In this document: positions 1 through 9,037 of the stretch, piece after piece
Position numbering within the stretch: position 1 is the first letter of the stretch
Layout of the letters: every line of letters starts with the position of its first letter
Source: Marinibacterium profundimaris
Lineage (GTDB): Bacteria > Pseudomonadota > Alphaproteobacteria > Rhodobacterales > Rhodobacteraceae
DNA length: 64,000 nt
Assembly: GCF_002210095.1 (NCBI RefSeq)
Contig: NZ_AQQR01000017.1
Location: 1-64,000, forward strand
Direction of reading: 5' to 3'
Made by a program: the position numbers and the translations under genes
Notes under the pieces: model-generated
Seen by the model: only the letters and a program-made list of their open reading frames with translations
Told to the model about the DNA's origin: nothing
Database searches by the model: none

Positions 1-555
1 GGGACGGCGCAGCCGCCGGCTTGCCGGGCGCAAAAGTTTTCCGTGCGCAACACCCGACACATGCGCGCCCTCACGCACGGGACCGCTCCGCGCCACGGGC
101 GCCGCCCTCGCCGAAAAGTTTTGCGATCCTTGACGCGGGCTGATTTGGGGGCCATCCGGAGGATATGCTTCCGCACTCATGTGTGTGTGTTTTGACGGTA
201 GGTTTGCCCGACCCGAGCAGGCAAACGGCCCGACGGGACGCGGAAGACGGATGGAGCGGCGGGATCGTTTTGGCCTCGGGCCAAAACAGACCAGAGCGCA
301 ATCCGGCGGAGCGGCCGGGGAGGGACGTGCTCGCGAGGCGGGCAAACCGGGATGCCAGGCGCGACGCCGCGGTGAGGCCGCATGGCCGAATGCGCGACGG
401 ACCGAAGGGCCGTTCTCCCCTGCGACACGCGAAGCCGAGCAGGGGGGCAGAAGCCAGTAAACTACCGACGCGCAAGATACCATCACTGAGGAGGAATAGG
501 TTTGCCTCGATAAGCCTTTGTGTTTCATTGATTTACGGCTACTCTCGCAAAAGGT
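1..555. other. Non-coding, inverted-repeat-rich region (possible oriT)
   Basis: No convincing gene is visible; the open frames here are GC-rich noise. The stretch holds clustered symmetric elements: AAAAGTTTT at 32-40 and 114-122, a GTTTGCC/GGCAAAC pair at 202-208 and 220-226, and a perfect 9-bp hairpin (GTTTTGGCC, loop TCG, GGCCAAAAC) at 267-287. Inverted repeats in a gene-free stretch beside a leading-region style gene block are what an origin of transfer looks like. I recognise no nic consensus, and no relaxase gene lies in the window to anchor it, so the oriT call is inference. Confidence 0.3.
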
Positions 556-579
556 GTGCACCGGTATTTAAGCAGAAGA

Positions 580-1788
580 ATGACTTCACAATCGCAACAC
601 GACGCAACAGCTTCGGCACTAGGGTTCCGCTACCAGGAACGCTTTGCCCTTCTCCAGCTACTCGAGACAAACGATGATGAAGCCGCAGTAGCAGTTGAGG
701 CTCTTGATGACGTTCAGCTTAAGGCCAACGGCGTAGATATTCTTGAGCAACTAAAGCATTCGCTTGTTCCAAACCCCAAGCCACTGACAATTAAATCGGT
801 GAACCTTTGGACAACCTTCAGAATCTGGTGTGAGCTACTTCCAAACCTAGATCTAGAATGTACGAAGTTTGCGTTGATTGCAGTTGCTCCGATTGCCTCT
901 AATTCCACTCTTCGTTGCTTAGAAACGGAAGGCTCAGACCGCGCTTCTTTGTCGTCTGAGTTACAAGCAGAGGCGAAGCGCGTCATTGAAGACGTAGAAA
1001 CAGCAGAACCTGAAGGCAGAACAAAGCCTCATAAGAAGAAGGCTTCTGGGGCTGCGGCATTTCTTGCATTGTCTGAAAGTCAGAGGGCAAGCTTGCTTCA
1101 AAGGGTTTCGATACAGTCAGAAGTAGGGACGATCAGTAGCTTGGAAGGCAAACTTGCTCAGCGTCTTGACACCTACCCGAAAACTCAACGGGCGACGCTC
1201 GCGGCGAAACTCGGTGAGTGGTGGGATCGGCAGATGTTGTTGTCTTTTGACGGTAAGCGAGATCGCTTCATTAAAAGGTATGAACTGCTCGAGCAACTCT
1301 CCGAGATTAGCGCAATGCTTACATCAGAAGCTCTATTGGATAGCTTTAGCAGCAAACAACCGCCTCCTGTTTTTGATACTCATGAGATGTTGGCGAAACA
1401 ATGTGAGCTAGTGGAAGCCAAGCCAGCAATGGTGAAGCTGGCTCGTATTTCAGAATGGCAAGCTAGAAATCAAAGAGCGGCTTGGTCAATTGAAGCCCCA
1501 TCCAAAAATAGCAAAATCGTGGAATACGACGAAAGACTTGTCTCCGAGTGGACCTACAGGCACGAAAGTGCATGCGAAAACACCGAGGCCGGAAATGAAA
1601 CTGAATTGGTCACTAACGGGCAATCAGTACTGCGATGGGTCTTGGAAGAAGCTGCTCAAGAGGTAGGAACTATTGAAAGCACAGTGACATCGCCCTTCTA
1701 CGTGCGAGGAAGTTATCAGGTTTTGTCAATTGAGGGTCGGGTCGGATGGCACCCTGACTATCGCAAACGTCTAGGGTTTTCAGAATGA
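580..1788 (+). CDS. ABC-3C system nuclease-like effector (DUF4297/Cap4-like N-terminus)
   Basis: The protein has 402 residues. The N-terminal 60 residues carry a restriction-endonuclease-like pattern: conserved GFRYQERFALLQLL, then E40, D43-D44 and a Q-L-K motif ending at K59. This fits the PD-(D/E)xK-type DUF4297/Cap4 nuclease fold. The rest is helical and unrecognised. It is the first gene of a tight three-gene operon and overlaps the next gene by ATGA. In ABC-3C systems, described from comparative genomics, such a gene supplies the effector. I chose the ATG at 580 over a GTG at 556 because the extra residues look non-homologous; neither has a strong ribosome site. Base composition is visibly more AT-rich than the plasmid backbone, which suggests separate acquisition. 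Confidence 0.7.
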   Translation: MTSQSQHDATASALGFRYQERFALLQLLETNDDEAAVAVEALDDVQLKANGVDILEQLKHSLVPNPKPLTIKSVNLWTTFRIWCELLPNLDLECTKFALIAVAPIASNSTLRCLETEGSDRASLSSELQAEAKRVIEDVETAEPEGRTKPHKKKASGAAAFLALSESQRASLLQRVSIQSEVGTISSLEGKLAQRLDTYPKTQRATLAAKLGEWWDRQMLLSFDGKRDRFIKRYELLEQLSEISAMLTSEALLDSFSSKQPPPVFDTHEMLAKQCELVEAKPAMVKLARISEWQARNQRAAWSIEAPSKNSKIVEYDERLVSEWTYRHESACENTEAGNETELVTNGQSVLRWVLEEAAQEVGTIESTVTSPFYVRGSYQVLSIEGRVGWHPDYRKRLGFSE

Positions 1789-2273
1789 GAACGACTTATG
1801 ACCTTTTTGCTGAAACAAACCCGGCCTTCGTGTCATTTCTCCTCTATCGATTTGTAAAAAGCTATTCAGGCGATAGTGATGAGGCCCCACACATAAGTCT
1901 AGCGTATCTTGTTGTGCCCTTGGCCGTGTCACAACGCTTAGAAGCTAGTTTTTCTTCAACAAATTCTGCAACAGGCTTTCTTTCTTGGCTCAACCGTTTT
2001 CCCGAAGTCCGTATCGGACTTCAACAAGACATTGAGGTAGCAAGAAATACTACTGATCAGGGAATTCGTGCCGCCCTCTTCAGCCAATTGTTAGAGTTAG
2101 GGAACAATGGAACCATGCAGTTGGGCGGCGCGAAGAAGCCCCCAGAAAACACCAAAAGCAAGCTGTCTGATATGCCAAAGCAGGCTGTCTCGAGGGCTGA
2201 GCGACTTGGGACATGGATGTCTGGTATCGGCGGCCCGGCTACTATCTTTTCCGCCTTAGAGGTGCGACCATGA
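1785..2273 (+). CDS. ABC-3C system middle component
   Basis: This 162-residue mostly helical protein has no catalytic motif. Size, position and the opening 'AFVSFLLYRFVKSY' pattern match the middle component of three-component ABC systems, which links the effector to the DUF3732 ATPase. Its ATG overlaps the effector stop codon by 4 bp and its own stop overlaps the ATPase start by 4 bp, so the three genes are translationally coupled. The call relies largely on gene order; the sequence alone is not diagnostic. Confidence 0.6.
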   Translation: MRTTYDLFAETNPAFVSFLLYRFVKSYSGDSDEAPHISLAYLVVPLAVSQRLEASFSSTNSATGFLSWLNRFPEVRIGLQQDIEVARNTTDQGIRAALFSQLLELGNNGTMQLGGAKKPPENTKSKLSDMPKQAVSRAERLGTWMSGIGGPATIFSALEVRP

Positions 2274-4216
2274 CACGTTGGAATATCTCTGAGATCGCGT
2301 TCTTTGGTCTGGAAGGCCGGAGAAGAACAATCCAGTTGCGCCCAAATGAAGTAGCAATACTTACTGGCCGCTCCGGAACAGGCAAATCGGCCATCATCTC
2401 AGGAATTGATTATTGCCTTGGCTCCAGAAGCTGTGAGCTCCCTGATTATGTGCGGCGACGTACTATCGGTGTCGCAGTTCACTGGAAAAACGATCAAACC
2501 GACTTGATAGTTGGACGCGTCGTTCCCGACAGTGGCGTGGGAACAGAAAAAATGTTCGTTAAGACGGGGCGCAATTTAAGGTTGCCTACTTCGTTCGAAC
2601 AAATTGAAGGGCCCGCCCCTCGCGCGACTGCCAGAAAACTAATCGAACGAGCATTCCGAATCTCCGACATAGACGATGCGGACGCAGACGAGAAGTCGAC
2701 GGTTGGAAAGGCCACAATCAGGCACACCACACCCTATCTGTTTCTCACCGCAGACGTGATTATCAGCAACAAGACTGTTCTTCATGACCTGAATGATCCC
2801 GACAAGGCAAAGGACATCAGGGCAACATTGCCTTACTTCCTTCAAGCGGTTGATCAGGAAACTGTCTTGGCACAAAGACGATTGCGCCAATTAGAGGCGG
2901 CGTTGGCGCGGCTTGAACGTCAGGACAAGGCAAGAAAGAAAAGCCGATCTCTGCTTACCGAGCGAGCGATAGCATTGCTTACCCAATCCGCTGGCCTAGG
3001 AATGTCTGACGCACCAGACCCCACGCTCCCAGAACATGAACTTCTTGATCTTCTGAGAGAGGTAACATCTTTCGAGATCACTCGGACCGATACGGAGACT
3101 GGCGATCAGCTTGGCGCCTTAGAACAGGATCGGCGGGAAACAGTTCGATTGGCTTCAGAAAATCGCCAAAAGCGAGATGCCTTGAAAGCGCTAGTCAAAG
3201 ACGCTTCTGGTTTTGAAACGACAACCTCTGGGCAGTTTCAGAAGTTGAACCTAGTAAATCACCTGCACCTCGACAACGAAACTTGCCCAGTGTGCCAGGA
3301 AAAGAGTCAGATAGGTGCAAAAATTGCTAAGGACATTGCTGCCTCTCTTTCGCTCATTGAGAAGGAAGTTGCCTCAGTTCAGCAAGTGACCCCAGAGTTG
3401 CTTGATCAATTAGAGCAGGCAGAAGAAAATTTGCAGTCCACTAATAATCGGATCAGGGAAATTGAGCGCCAGATTCGAAGTGCCATTCAGCAAAGCGATG
3501 CCCTTAGACGAGCTGATGATCTGGCTCAGGCGCGCGCAATCACTCTTGGCCGCGTAGAGCAGTTTTTAGAAACGACCGTTGAGGATTTCGAGCAGGCTCC
3601 GGTTGATTTTGGCAGTCTTCGAAGTGAAATCGAAGGATTAAGAGAATTTGTCGATCCGCAAGCTCTTCGCGACAAGATCGCACATGCCGAAAACATGGTG
3701 TCTAACTACGCATCTGAGATGCTTCCTTCCCTTCCCTCAACCGCTCCACTCACAGATGCCCGCCTACAATTCTTTGCCGATGGCAGAATTCGCATTATTG
3801 AAGCAGAGCGTCAACGCCAGCTCAACCTCGTCGATGTTGGTTCAGATCAGAACTATCTCGCAATTCATTTGGCACTACTATTTGGCTTGCACAAGCACTT
3901 TGAGCAGGTTGCATCGCCGGTGCCCGGCCTGCTCGTTATCGATCAGATTAGCCGTCCGTATTATCCCAAGGATGAAAAGGCTCGCGACGAACGCAGCTTG
4001 GAAGAAATGGCGCAGGATGATGATCGTCGTTCCATGGCAAGAATAATGGACTTCATCTTCAAAGAGACAGCCAAAGCTAATGGCCTCCAAGTTCTACTAA
4101 TCGAACATGCATATATGGAGAATGATGATCGCTATGTTGACGCCACAGTTGAACGTTGGACTAAAGCCAACGGTATCAAGCTGATCCCAGACGATTGGCC
4201 TGTACGTGAGGCCTAG
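2270..4216 (+). CDS. ABC-3C system ATPase (DUF3732 family, SMC/Rad50-like)
   Basis: The protein has 648 residues. Walker A is GRSGTGKS at residues 33-40. A long coiled coil fills roughly residues 190-470 and contains a CPVC pair at 339-342, like a Rad50 zinc hook. The Walker B segment around residue 558 reads V-I-D-Q followed by ISRPYYP, which is the DUF3732 form in which Gln takes the place of the usual catalytic Glu. An H-loop-like LLIEHAY follows. A start at 2213 is possible, but ATG 2270 gives the ATGA overlap with the upstream stop and begins at the conserved N-terminus. It probably senses invading or aberrant nucleic acid and gates the effector encoded two genes upstream. Confidence 0.8.
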   Translation: MTRWNISEIAFFGLEGRRRTIQLRPNEVAILTGRSGTGKSAIISGIDYCLGSRSCELPDYVRRRTIGVAVHWKNDQTDLIVGRVVPDSGVGTEKMFVKTGRNLRLPTSFEQIEGPAPRATARKLIERAFRISDIDDADADEKSTVGKATIRHTTPYLFLTADVIISNKTVLHDLNDPDKAKDIRATLPYFLQAVDQETVLAQRRLRQLEAALARLERQDKARKKSRSLLTERAIALLTQSAGLGMSDAPDPTLPEHELLDLLREVTSFEITRTDTETGDQLGALEQDRRETVRLASENRQKRDALKALVKDASGFETTTSGQFQKLNLVNHLHLDNETCPVCQEKSQIGAKIAKDIAASLSLIEKEVASVQQVTPELLDQLEQAEENLQSTNNRIREIERQIRSAIQQSDALRRADDLAQARAITLGRVEQFLETTVEDFEQAPVDFGSLRSEIEGLREFVDPQALRDKIAHAENMVSNYASEMLPSLPSTAPLTDARLQFFADGRIRIIEAERQRQLNLVDVGSDQNYLAIHLALLFGLHKHFEQVASPVPGLLVIDQISRPYYPKDEKARDERSLEEMAQDDDRRSMARIMDFIFKETAKANGLQVLLIEHAYMENDDRYVDATVERWTKANGIKLIPDDWPVREA

Positions 4217-4255
4217 GTATTGCGGGTTGATCTTTGAGCTGAAACAACACGACCA

Positions 4256-4287
4256 AAAGGGGAACCGTGGTCCCACGGCTCCCCTTT
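4256..4287. terminator. Bidirectional hairpin terminator between convergent genes
   Basis: AAAGGGGAACCGTGG and CCACGGCTCCCCTTT form a 15-bp stem with one mismatch and a 2-nt loop. It lies between the ABC ATPase stop (4216) and the convergent DUF736 gene stop (4318). The A-rich and T-rich flanks suit termination from both sides. Confidence 0.7.
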
Positions 4288-4317
4288 CGGTTCAGATCGT
4301 CTCCTCTCGCGCGCTAA

Positions 4318-5046
4318 TCACGCGACCAGCGAGAGCCCCGCGCCTGCGTCCTGCGGCTGCTCACCGCTGTCGATGAACGGGATGATCGAGAAGGTCTGCC
4401 CGCCGCGCTGTTCTTCGTTCTGCACGGCGTTCACGCGCAGGTCGCCATCGGGCGTGTTGATCAGCAGCGACAGGTAGTCATTGCCCGTGCGGCTGCTTTT
4501 GGCCATCCAGGCCGAGCCGACGCGGATCGGTGTGCCCCGGGGCGAGCTGACCTCGATCCGGTAATCGGGGTGGGTCTCCTCGGATTTGTAGCTGTTCTCG
4601 ATCAGCATGAACTCCAGATCGAACATCATGTTGGCGATGTAGCCGGTGAAGGCGTTGTCAGCGTCCATGGCGGTGAGCTCGCCCGAGATCGAGCCGGATT
4701 TCATCAGGCCGTTCGAGACCAGCGGGATGATCTCGAACGCGCCGCTTTGGGCCGCGCGCGCCTCATTCGTCTGCACCGCGTTGACCCGGAACGGGCCGAG
4801 GCCGACATCGATCTGCATCGAGATGTAGGGGTTGCCGCTGGTATTGCCGGTCTCGTTCCAGGCCGTGCCGATACGCACCTTGCGGCCTGATTTGTTGACT
4901 GCCGTCACGTCAAAATCCGGGCTGCGTTCGGACATCTTGGCCCGCGCCTCCAACTGGATGGCGATGTCAAAGCGCGTCGAGTGGATCATGCCGGTGTACT
5001 GAGCGGCTGCGGTCTCGACATTGCGGGTGAGGGTTCCTGCGAACAT
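4318..5046 (-). CDS. Tandem DUF736 protein
   Basis: This 242-residue protein has two related halves. Each contains the DUF736 core 'PDF/PDY...VRIG.AW......G.PYIS/NDYLSL...G..RVNAVQ' (about residues 40-105 and 165-230). DUF736 proteins are usually single-domain and about 100 residues, so this is a double-length version. The family is common on conjugative plasmids of Alphaproteobacteria, often beside ArdC and ParB-like genes, and its function is unknown. The frame extends to 5130, but ATG 5046 has AAGGA upstream and starts at 'MFAGTLTRN'. It is the most distal gene of the minus-strand block. Confidence 0.75.
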   Translation of the reverse strand: MFAGTLTRNVETAAAQYTGMIHSTRFDIAIQLEARAKMSERSPDFDVTAVNKSGRKVRIGTAWNETGNTSGNPYISMQIDVGLGPFRVNAVQTNEARAAQSGAFEIIPLVSNGLMKSGSISGELTAMDADNAFTGYIANMMFDLEFMLIENSYKSEETHPDYRIEVSSPRGTPIRVGSAWMAKSSRTGNDYLSLLINTPDGDLRVNAVQNEEQRGGQTFSIIPFIDSGEQPQDAGAGLSLVA

Positions 5047-5170
5047 GGGATGGTTCCTTTTGGATTGGCCGGTGTCTGACGTCCTTGCCAGCGCATCCGG
5101 GATTGCTTTCTCGACCCCTTGAGGGATCACAAATCAGAAAGCTTGCTTTCCTTTCAGCCCCGCCCTCGGG

Positions 5171-5473
5171 TCAGAGCTGCCGTACGAGTGGGAAGGCCCC
5201 CGCGCCTCCTAGTGCTACGCCCCTCCCCTGCCCGTTTGGTCTTGATTGGCTGCCCGGATTTTCCGCGCCGTCCTCCGATCGCGCGATGAAGAACTCCGCC
5301 TCTTTTCCGTTCAACCCGTGCCCGCCCCGGTCGGTCAGACCGATGCAGCTGCTGTTCGGCTGATAGGTGATCAGGTACTGACCGAGCCGGTCCTTCTGGA
5401 CAACGTAGCCGGTATTGGCCCAGTGCACGATCTGGCCGGCATCAACGGCGGCCTTAATTTCATCGAGTGTCAT
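5171..5473 (-). CDS. Conserved small hypothetical protein
   Basis: A 100-residue protein beginning MTLDEIKAAVDAGQ. The first 70 residues look like a small folded domain; the last 30 are Gly/Pro-rich and low in complexity. I do not recognise a named domain. It lies 19 bp downstream of the strawberry-notch-like gene and 124 bp upstream of the DUF736 gene, all on the minus strand, which makes it a likely member of the same accessory block. It may be part of the set expressed early after transfer. Confidence 0.6.
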   Translation of the reverse strand: MTLDEIKAAVDAGQIVHWANTGYVVQKDRLGQYLITYQPNSSCIGLTDRGGHGLNGKEAEFFIARSEDGAENPGSQSRPNGQGRGVALGGAGAFPLVRQL

Positions 5474-5491
5474 GATCTTCTCCCCCCTTGC

Positions 5492-6826
5492 CTATTCTGC
5501 TGCCACTGAAGCGGCATCTGGTGCCTGCCCCACGATCCGGGCCAAAATGTTGCCCGTGTCGATCCCGTCCCCATGCGGCAGGAACACCCGCAACTGGAAG
5601 GCGATGATCTCGGTGAAGCAGCCGAGGGCCTTGAGGCCGTCGATCATGCCCTTGTCCGCGCCGCCAAGCTCGAGGCGCATCTCGCCTGCGACACGGCGAC
5701 GGGTCAGAGTCAGACCCCGGCCCAGATCGACAGGCGCGGTGGTGCCGAGGGCGGCGGTCAACATCTCCTGCGGTGTTTGCGGGTTGGACACGAGGAAGCT
5801 GGCGCGCAGCGCGGCCGCCCCTTCCTCGCTCAGCGTGCGCCCGATCATGGCGGTCGCCCCATCGGGCGTGACCCGGTAGATGCGCTCATTGGTGGTCGGA
5901 ATGTCCTTCCAGATCGGCAACAAGAGCCCGGTCAGCAGGTAAAGCTTGGTCGTGGTGGTTTTCGGCAGGGACGCAGCCTCTTCATCCCAAAGCCGTACGA
6001 ACTCAGGCTTGCCGATCTCTTCCCAGGCCGAGGACTCGAACCGTGCCTCTTCGAGATAGCTCGACCCGTTTGGCCGCACCGCCTTGCGCATCAGCGTGAC
6101 AATGTCCTCGTCATACATCTGCATCGGGCGTGCCGAGATGAGCGCCGCGCGACCGGAGGCGCGATTGACCATCGGCAGCTTGTCCGGATTGCGCGATATG
6201 GCCTCTTCAGCGCCCAGGACATGGACCGGGTCCGTCACCTCGAGCCCGATGATCCGCGTCACGGCGCCGGATTTCGGGCAGGTCCAGAGATCCTCTGTGG
6301 AGACCTGCTCGATCTTTTCGCCACGCAGGGTTTCCACGCCGAGATCGAGCGTGCCCGCCGCGCGCGCCCGTTCCGTCTGATCGGCAATCCGCCTCATGAA
6401 CTCGGCAAAGAGCGCGTTCTGCATGTGGATGGGAAGGGCCAGAACTCGGTTGAGAAACCGCTGGATCGGCGGCAGCTCCTCAAGGAGCACCCCGTCCTTG
6501 TCGATCAGCCGCAGGGCTGTCCAGTCGGTGAAGCTCTCGTAGCTCAGGTCGCGAAACGCCATGCGGCGCTGTGCCATCCAGTCGGTGTCCCGAAACGGGT
6601 TCATGCCGTCGGCGAAGGCGAAAGAGGGATCGGCCTGTTCGGTGGTGACGATACGGGTGGTCGTGCCATCGATGCCGTTTGAGCGCAGATGCACACCATT
6701 GCCGACGATGAGGATCAGGGCGGGCTTGTCCACGGGCCCGTTCCAGTTGGGCAGGAAGGTTGTGCAGGCGCGCGCATGTGCGATTTGCGCCGCAACAGCG
6801 GACGCAGAGAACTTGAGAATAGCCAT
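5492..6826 (-). CDS. DUF3085-like / strawberry-notch C-terminal fusion protein
   Basis: The protein has 444 residues from ATG 6826. Residues 1-95 resemble DUF3085: a 'KPALILIVGNGVHLRSNG' core and an 'ADGMNPFRDTDW' end. From about residue 100 onward the sequence resembles the C-terminal domain of the large plasmid-borne strawberry-notch helicases ('LPPIQRFLNRVLALP', 'GTLDLGVETLRGE'). The helicase motor is missing, and such proteins normally exceed 1000 residues. Either an in-frame deletion joined two neighbouring genes or this is a stable stand-alone form. The frame runs upstream to 6967, but the chosen start matches the DUF3085 N-terminus. It lies 76 bp downstream of the ParB-like gene. Confidence 0.6.
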   Translation of the reverse strand: MAILKFSASAVAAQIAHARACTTFLPNWNGPVDKPALILIVGNGVHLRSNGIDGTTTRIVTTEQADPSFAFADGMNPFRDTDWMAQRRMAFRDLSYESFTDWTALRLIDKDGVLLEELPPIQRFLNRVLALPIHMQNALFAEFMRRIADQTERARAAGTLDLGVETLRGEKIEQVSTEDLWTCPKSGAVTRIIGLEVTDPVHVLGAEEAISRNPDKLPMVNRASGRAALISARPMQMYDEDIVTLMRKAVRPNGSSYLEEARFESSAWEEIGKPEFVRLWDEEAASLPKTTTTKLYLLTGLLLPIWKDIPTTNERIYRVTPDGATAMIGRTLSEEGAAALRASFLVSNPQTPQEMLTAALGTTAPVDLGRGLTLTRRRVAGEMRLELGGADKGMIDGLKALGCFTEIIAFQLRVFLPHGDGIDTGNILARIVGQAPDAASVAAE

Positions 6827-6902
6827 GGGGATGTCTTTCGGTTGAGTGTGGGAGGGTCGACCCGCGCGGGCGGCATGGTCCACGCGCGGGTCGCGTGATG
6901 GC

Positions 6903-8885
6903 TCAGGCCGCTTGCGCGACCTCGCCGTCAGGCTCCGGGGTTTCCGCGATGGGCTCCGCCTCATCAAAGGCGATACCGGCGGTCTGCATCATCGGCGGGC
7001 ACCAAGCGGCCACGGCAGTGCGCTGCGCGTCCGTGAGCGTGGCGAAGGGCTCGGCGAAGAGCTTGTCACAAAAGGCGACGATCTCCTTCTTGCTCGACGA
7101 GGCGAGCGTCACCGCCTCCTGGGTCAGACCCAGATCTTCACCGAGGATCTTGAGGAGCCAGGCCTTCTTGAAGCGGTTGAAGAGCGCCGCATTCGGCGTC
7201 CAGTGGGCGCGAATGTCGGGCATGATCTCGATCTCGAACGCATGCATCAGGCTGTCGCGCCGAGGATCCCGTGCGAAGCAGGACTGCGTGGTGCTGGCCG
7301 TGGCATAGGCCACGAGCTTGGCCTTCTCCCCTGCATCGAGCGCGCGAAACGCCGCGAACTGATCGGCGGGCGCGCGGGTGTCATCGAGCCAGGAGAGGTC
7401 AAGCACATCATGCGCCGCCGCCACCTGCTCGAGCGAGGTCTCGTCGATCTCGTCCATCTTGGCATGGCTGCGGTACTCCTTGCGGGCATCGATCTTGATC
7501 GCCGGCGTGACACTCATGCCGCTGGCCAGAACGTCACTGACCAGCTTGAAGAGCGTCAGATCGAGAGTGGCCTCCGGATGCAGCGCCATCGCGGCGCCAA
7601 GGGCCATGGCCCGCTCGGTCTTGAGGTCCTCAGCCAGCGAGGCTGGATAGGTGATTTCGCCGGCGTCCGGGGCCTCCTCCCCTGTCGGATTACTCGCGGA
7701 GCCGCGCGCGCCCTCCTCTTTCACGGTGTCCTCCGGGCGCACGAGGCCCATATGGAGCGTCACCTTCCCGTTCGACCAGGACGCGATCACGCCTGCACGG
7801 GCCAGGTCCTCGGCGCTGTAGGCCTCCTGCAGATCGCGGGCTTCCTCTTCCAAGGCGTCCACGCGCTCGTAAAGGGCGTTGTAGGCATCGTCTTCGAGCC
7901 CCTCATCCTCCATCTCGAGTTGCAGTTTCTCAAGTTCGGCAGTGATTTCATCCACGCGCGTCTGGGCGGTCTCATCCGGCTCGACGGGTCCTGGGTAGAC
8001 GCGGCCATAGTTGGCCATGGTCGCGTAATCATAGCGCACCATTGCATCGGCCCAGGCAAAGCCCAGCTTTATGCGAGCCTCTTCGGCGGCACCCCCAAGC
8101 TTCTCGAGCAGGATGGTCTCGACCAGTGCCGCATCTTCCAGCACGGAATGCTCATCCAGCAGATCGGCTGCGACGGCACCACCGCGTGCCTCGTAGTCTT
8201 CACGCACGAAAGCCCCGATATCGTCGCTGACCTGCACGCCGCGGGATTTGAGCGCCTGTCGAACGGTATAGGCCTGAAGATAGCCGCCGTCTTTCGTGAG
8301 CGCCTCGAAGACCTCGCGCTGCACCTCCTGGCTCGGGTGCTCGGCGAAGGCCTTCATTGTGTCGAGCGTGATCACCTTGCCCCGAGCCGCGGCGCGGATG
8401 TCCGGGTGGATCAGGCCATAGCGCAACCGGCCTTTCACGGCCGCCACCGTGGTGCCGAAGGTCTTTGCGATCGTCTCAGGCGTCTGCCCGTCGACTTCCA
8501 TCATCCGGGCGAAGGCCTCGAACTCGTCAATCGCGTTCATCGGCGCCTGGGTGACGTTCTCGGCGAGCGACAGGGCCGTGGTGACATCGCAATCCTCGGG
8601 CACGAGGCGGCAATCGATCTTCGTCTTCGCGGTGAACCCCTTTGCGGCCTTGTCCGCGACCAGCTCCTTCAGGGCTGCATGGCGCCGGCCACCGGCGAGG
8701 ACAGCATATTTGCCGTCAAGCTTCTGAACCAGAAGCGGCTGGAGCAGGCCCAGCACAGCGATACTGGCCTTCAGATGGGCGATGTTCTCGGGATCATAGG
8801 TTTCCGGCGCGTTGCTGCGCACATTGGCGGGGTGTGCTGTCAGATCGCCAATCGCGACGGTGAGCGGGGTAAAGCTTGTGGTCAT
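6903..8885 (-). CDS. ParB/Srx-domain protein (non-repABC, accessory type)
   Basis: A 660-residue protein. Residues 1-100 form a ParB/sulfiredoxin-type domain ('NVRSNAP', 'GLLQPLLVQ', 'LAGGRRHAAL') and residues 110-170 a helix-turn-helix ('ETIAKTFGTTVAAVKGRL'). A coiled, acidic segment lies near 310-360 and the long C-terminal half has no recognised domain. It is much longer than a partition ParB (about 300 residues) and lacks an adjacent ParA. This large type is common in plasmid accessory regions beside DUF3768 and ArdC genes. A role in DNA binding or nuclease activity during establishment is inferred, not shown. Confidence 0.8.
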   Translation of the reverse strand: MTTSFTPLTVAIGDLTAHPANVRSNAPETYDPENIAHLKASIAVLGLLQPLLVQKLDGKYAVLAGGRRHAALKELVADKAAKGFTAKTKIDCRLVPEDCDVTTALSLAENVTQAPMNAIDEFEAFARMMEVDGQTPETIAKTFGTTVAAVKGRLRYGLIHPDIRAAARGKVITLDTMKAFAEHPSQEVQREVFEALTKDGGYLQAYTVRQALKSRGVQVSDDIGAFVREDYEARGGAVAADLLDEHSVLEDAALVETILLEKLGGAAEEARIKLGFAWADAMVRYDYATMANYGRVYPGPVEPDETAQTRVDEITAELEKLQLEMEDEGLEDDAYNALYERVDALEEEARDLQEAYSAEDLARAGVIASWSNGKVTLHMGLVRPEDTVKEEGARGSASNPTGEEAPDAGEITYPASLAEDLKTERAMALGAAMALHPEATLDLTLFKLVSDVLASGMSVTPAIKIDARKEYRSHAKMDEIDETSLEQVAAAHDVLDLSWLDDTRAPADQFAAFRALDAGEKAKLVAYATASTTQSCFARDPRRDSLMHAFEIEIMPDIRAHWTPNAALFNRFKKAWLLKILGEDLGLTQEAVTLASSSKKEIVAFCDKLFAEPFATLTDAQRTAVAAWCPPMMQTAGIAFDEAEPIAETPEPDGEVAQAA

Positions 8886-8966
8886 GGGATATCCTTCCAG
8901 GTGGGTGAGGTGTGGCCCGCGCGCGCGCGCGTGACCAATCCCCGGCTTCAGGGATCACCACAACAA

Positions 8967-9001
8967 AAGGCCCACTCTCCCTTTGAGGGGGAGTGGGCCT
9001 T
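8967..9001 (-). terminator. Rho-independent terminator of the DUF3768 gene
   Basis: On the minus strand AAGGCCCACTCCCCC pairs with GGGAGAGTGGGCCTT (15 bp, one G-U type mismatch) around a 5-nt loop and runs into TTTTG. It lies just downstream of the DUF3768 stop at 9038 and separates that gene from the ParB-like gene, so the two are probably separate transcripts. Confidence 0.8.
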
Positions 9002-9037
9002 CATCGCCTGGAGTATCAGGAGGGGGTGTCCCCTGCC

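Noticed and set aside
71-475. Long minus-strand frame at the left end, and overlapping plus-strand frames
   Set aside because: Composition is Arg/Ala/Ser-rich noise of a GC-rich segment, several frames are open at once, and inverted repeats run through them.
8946-8957. Repeat CTTCAGGGATCAC near 8946 resembling CTTGAGGGATCAC near 5116
   Set aside because: Short and found only twice upstream of minus-strand genes; could be chance similarity of leader sequences.
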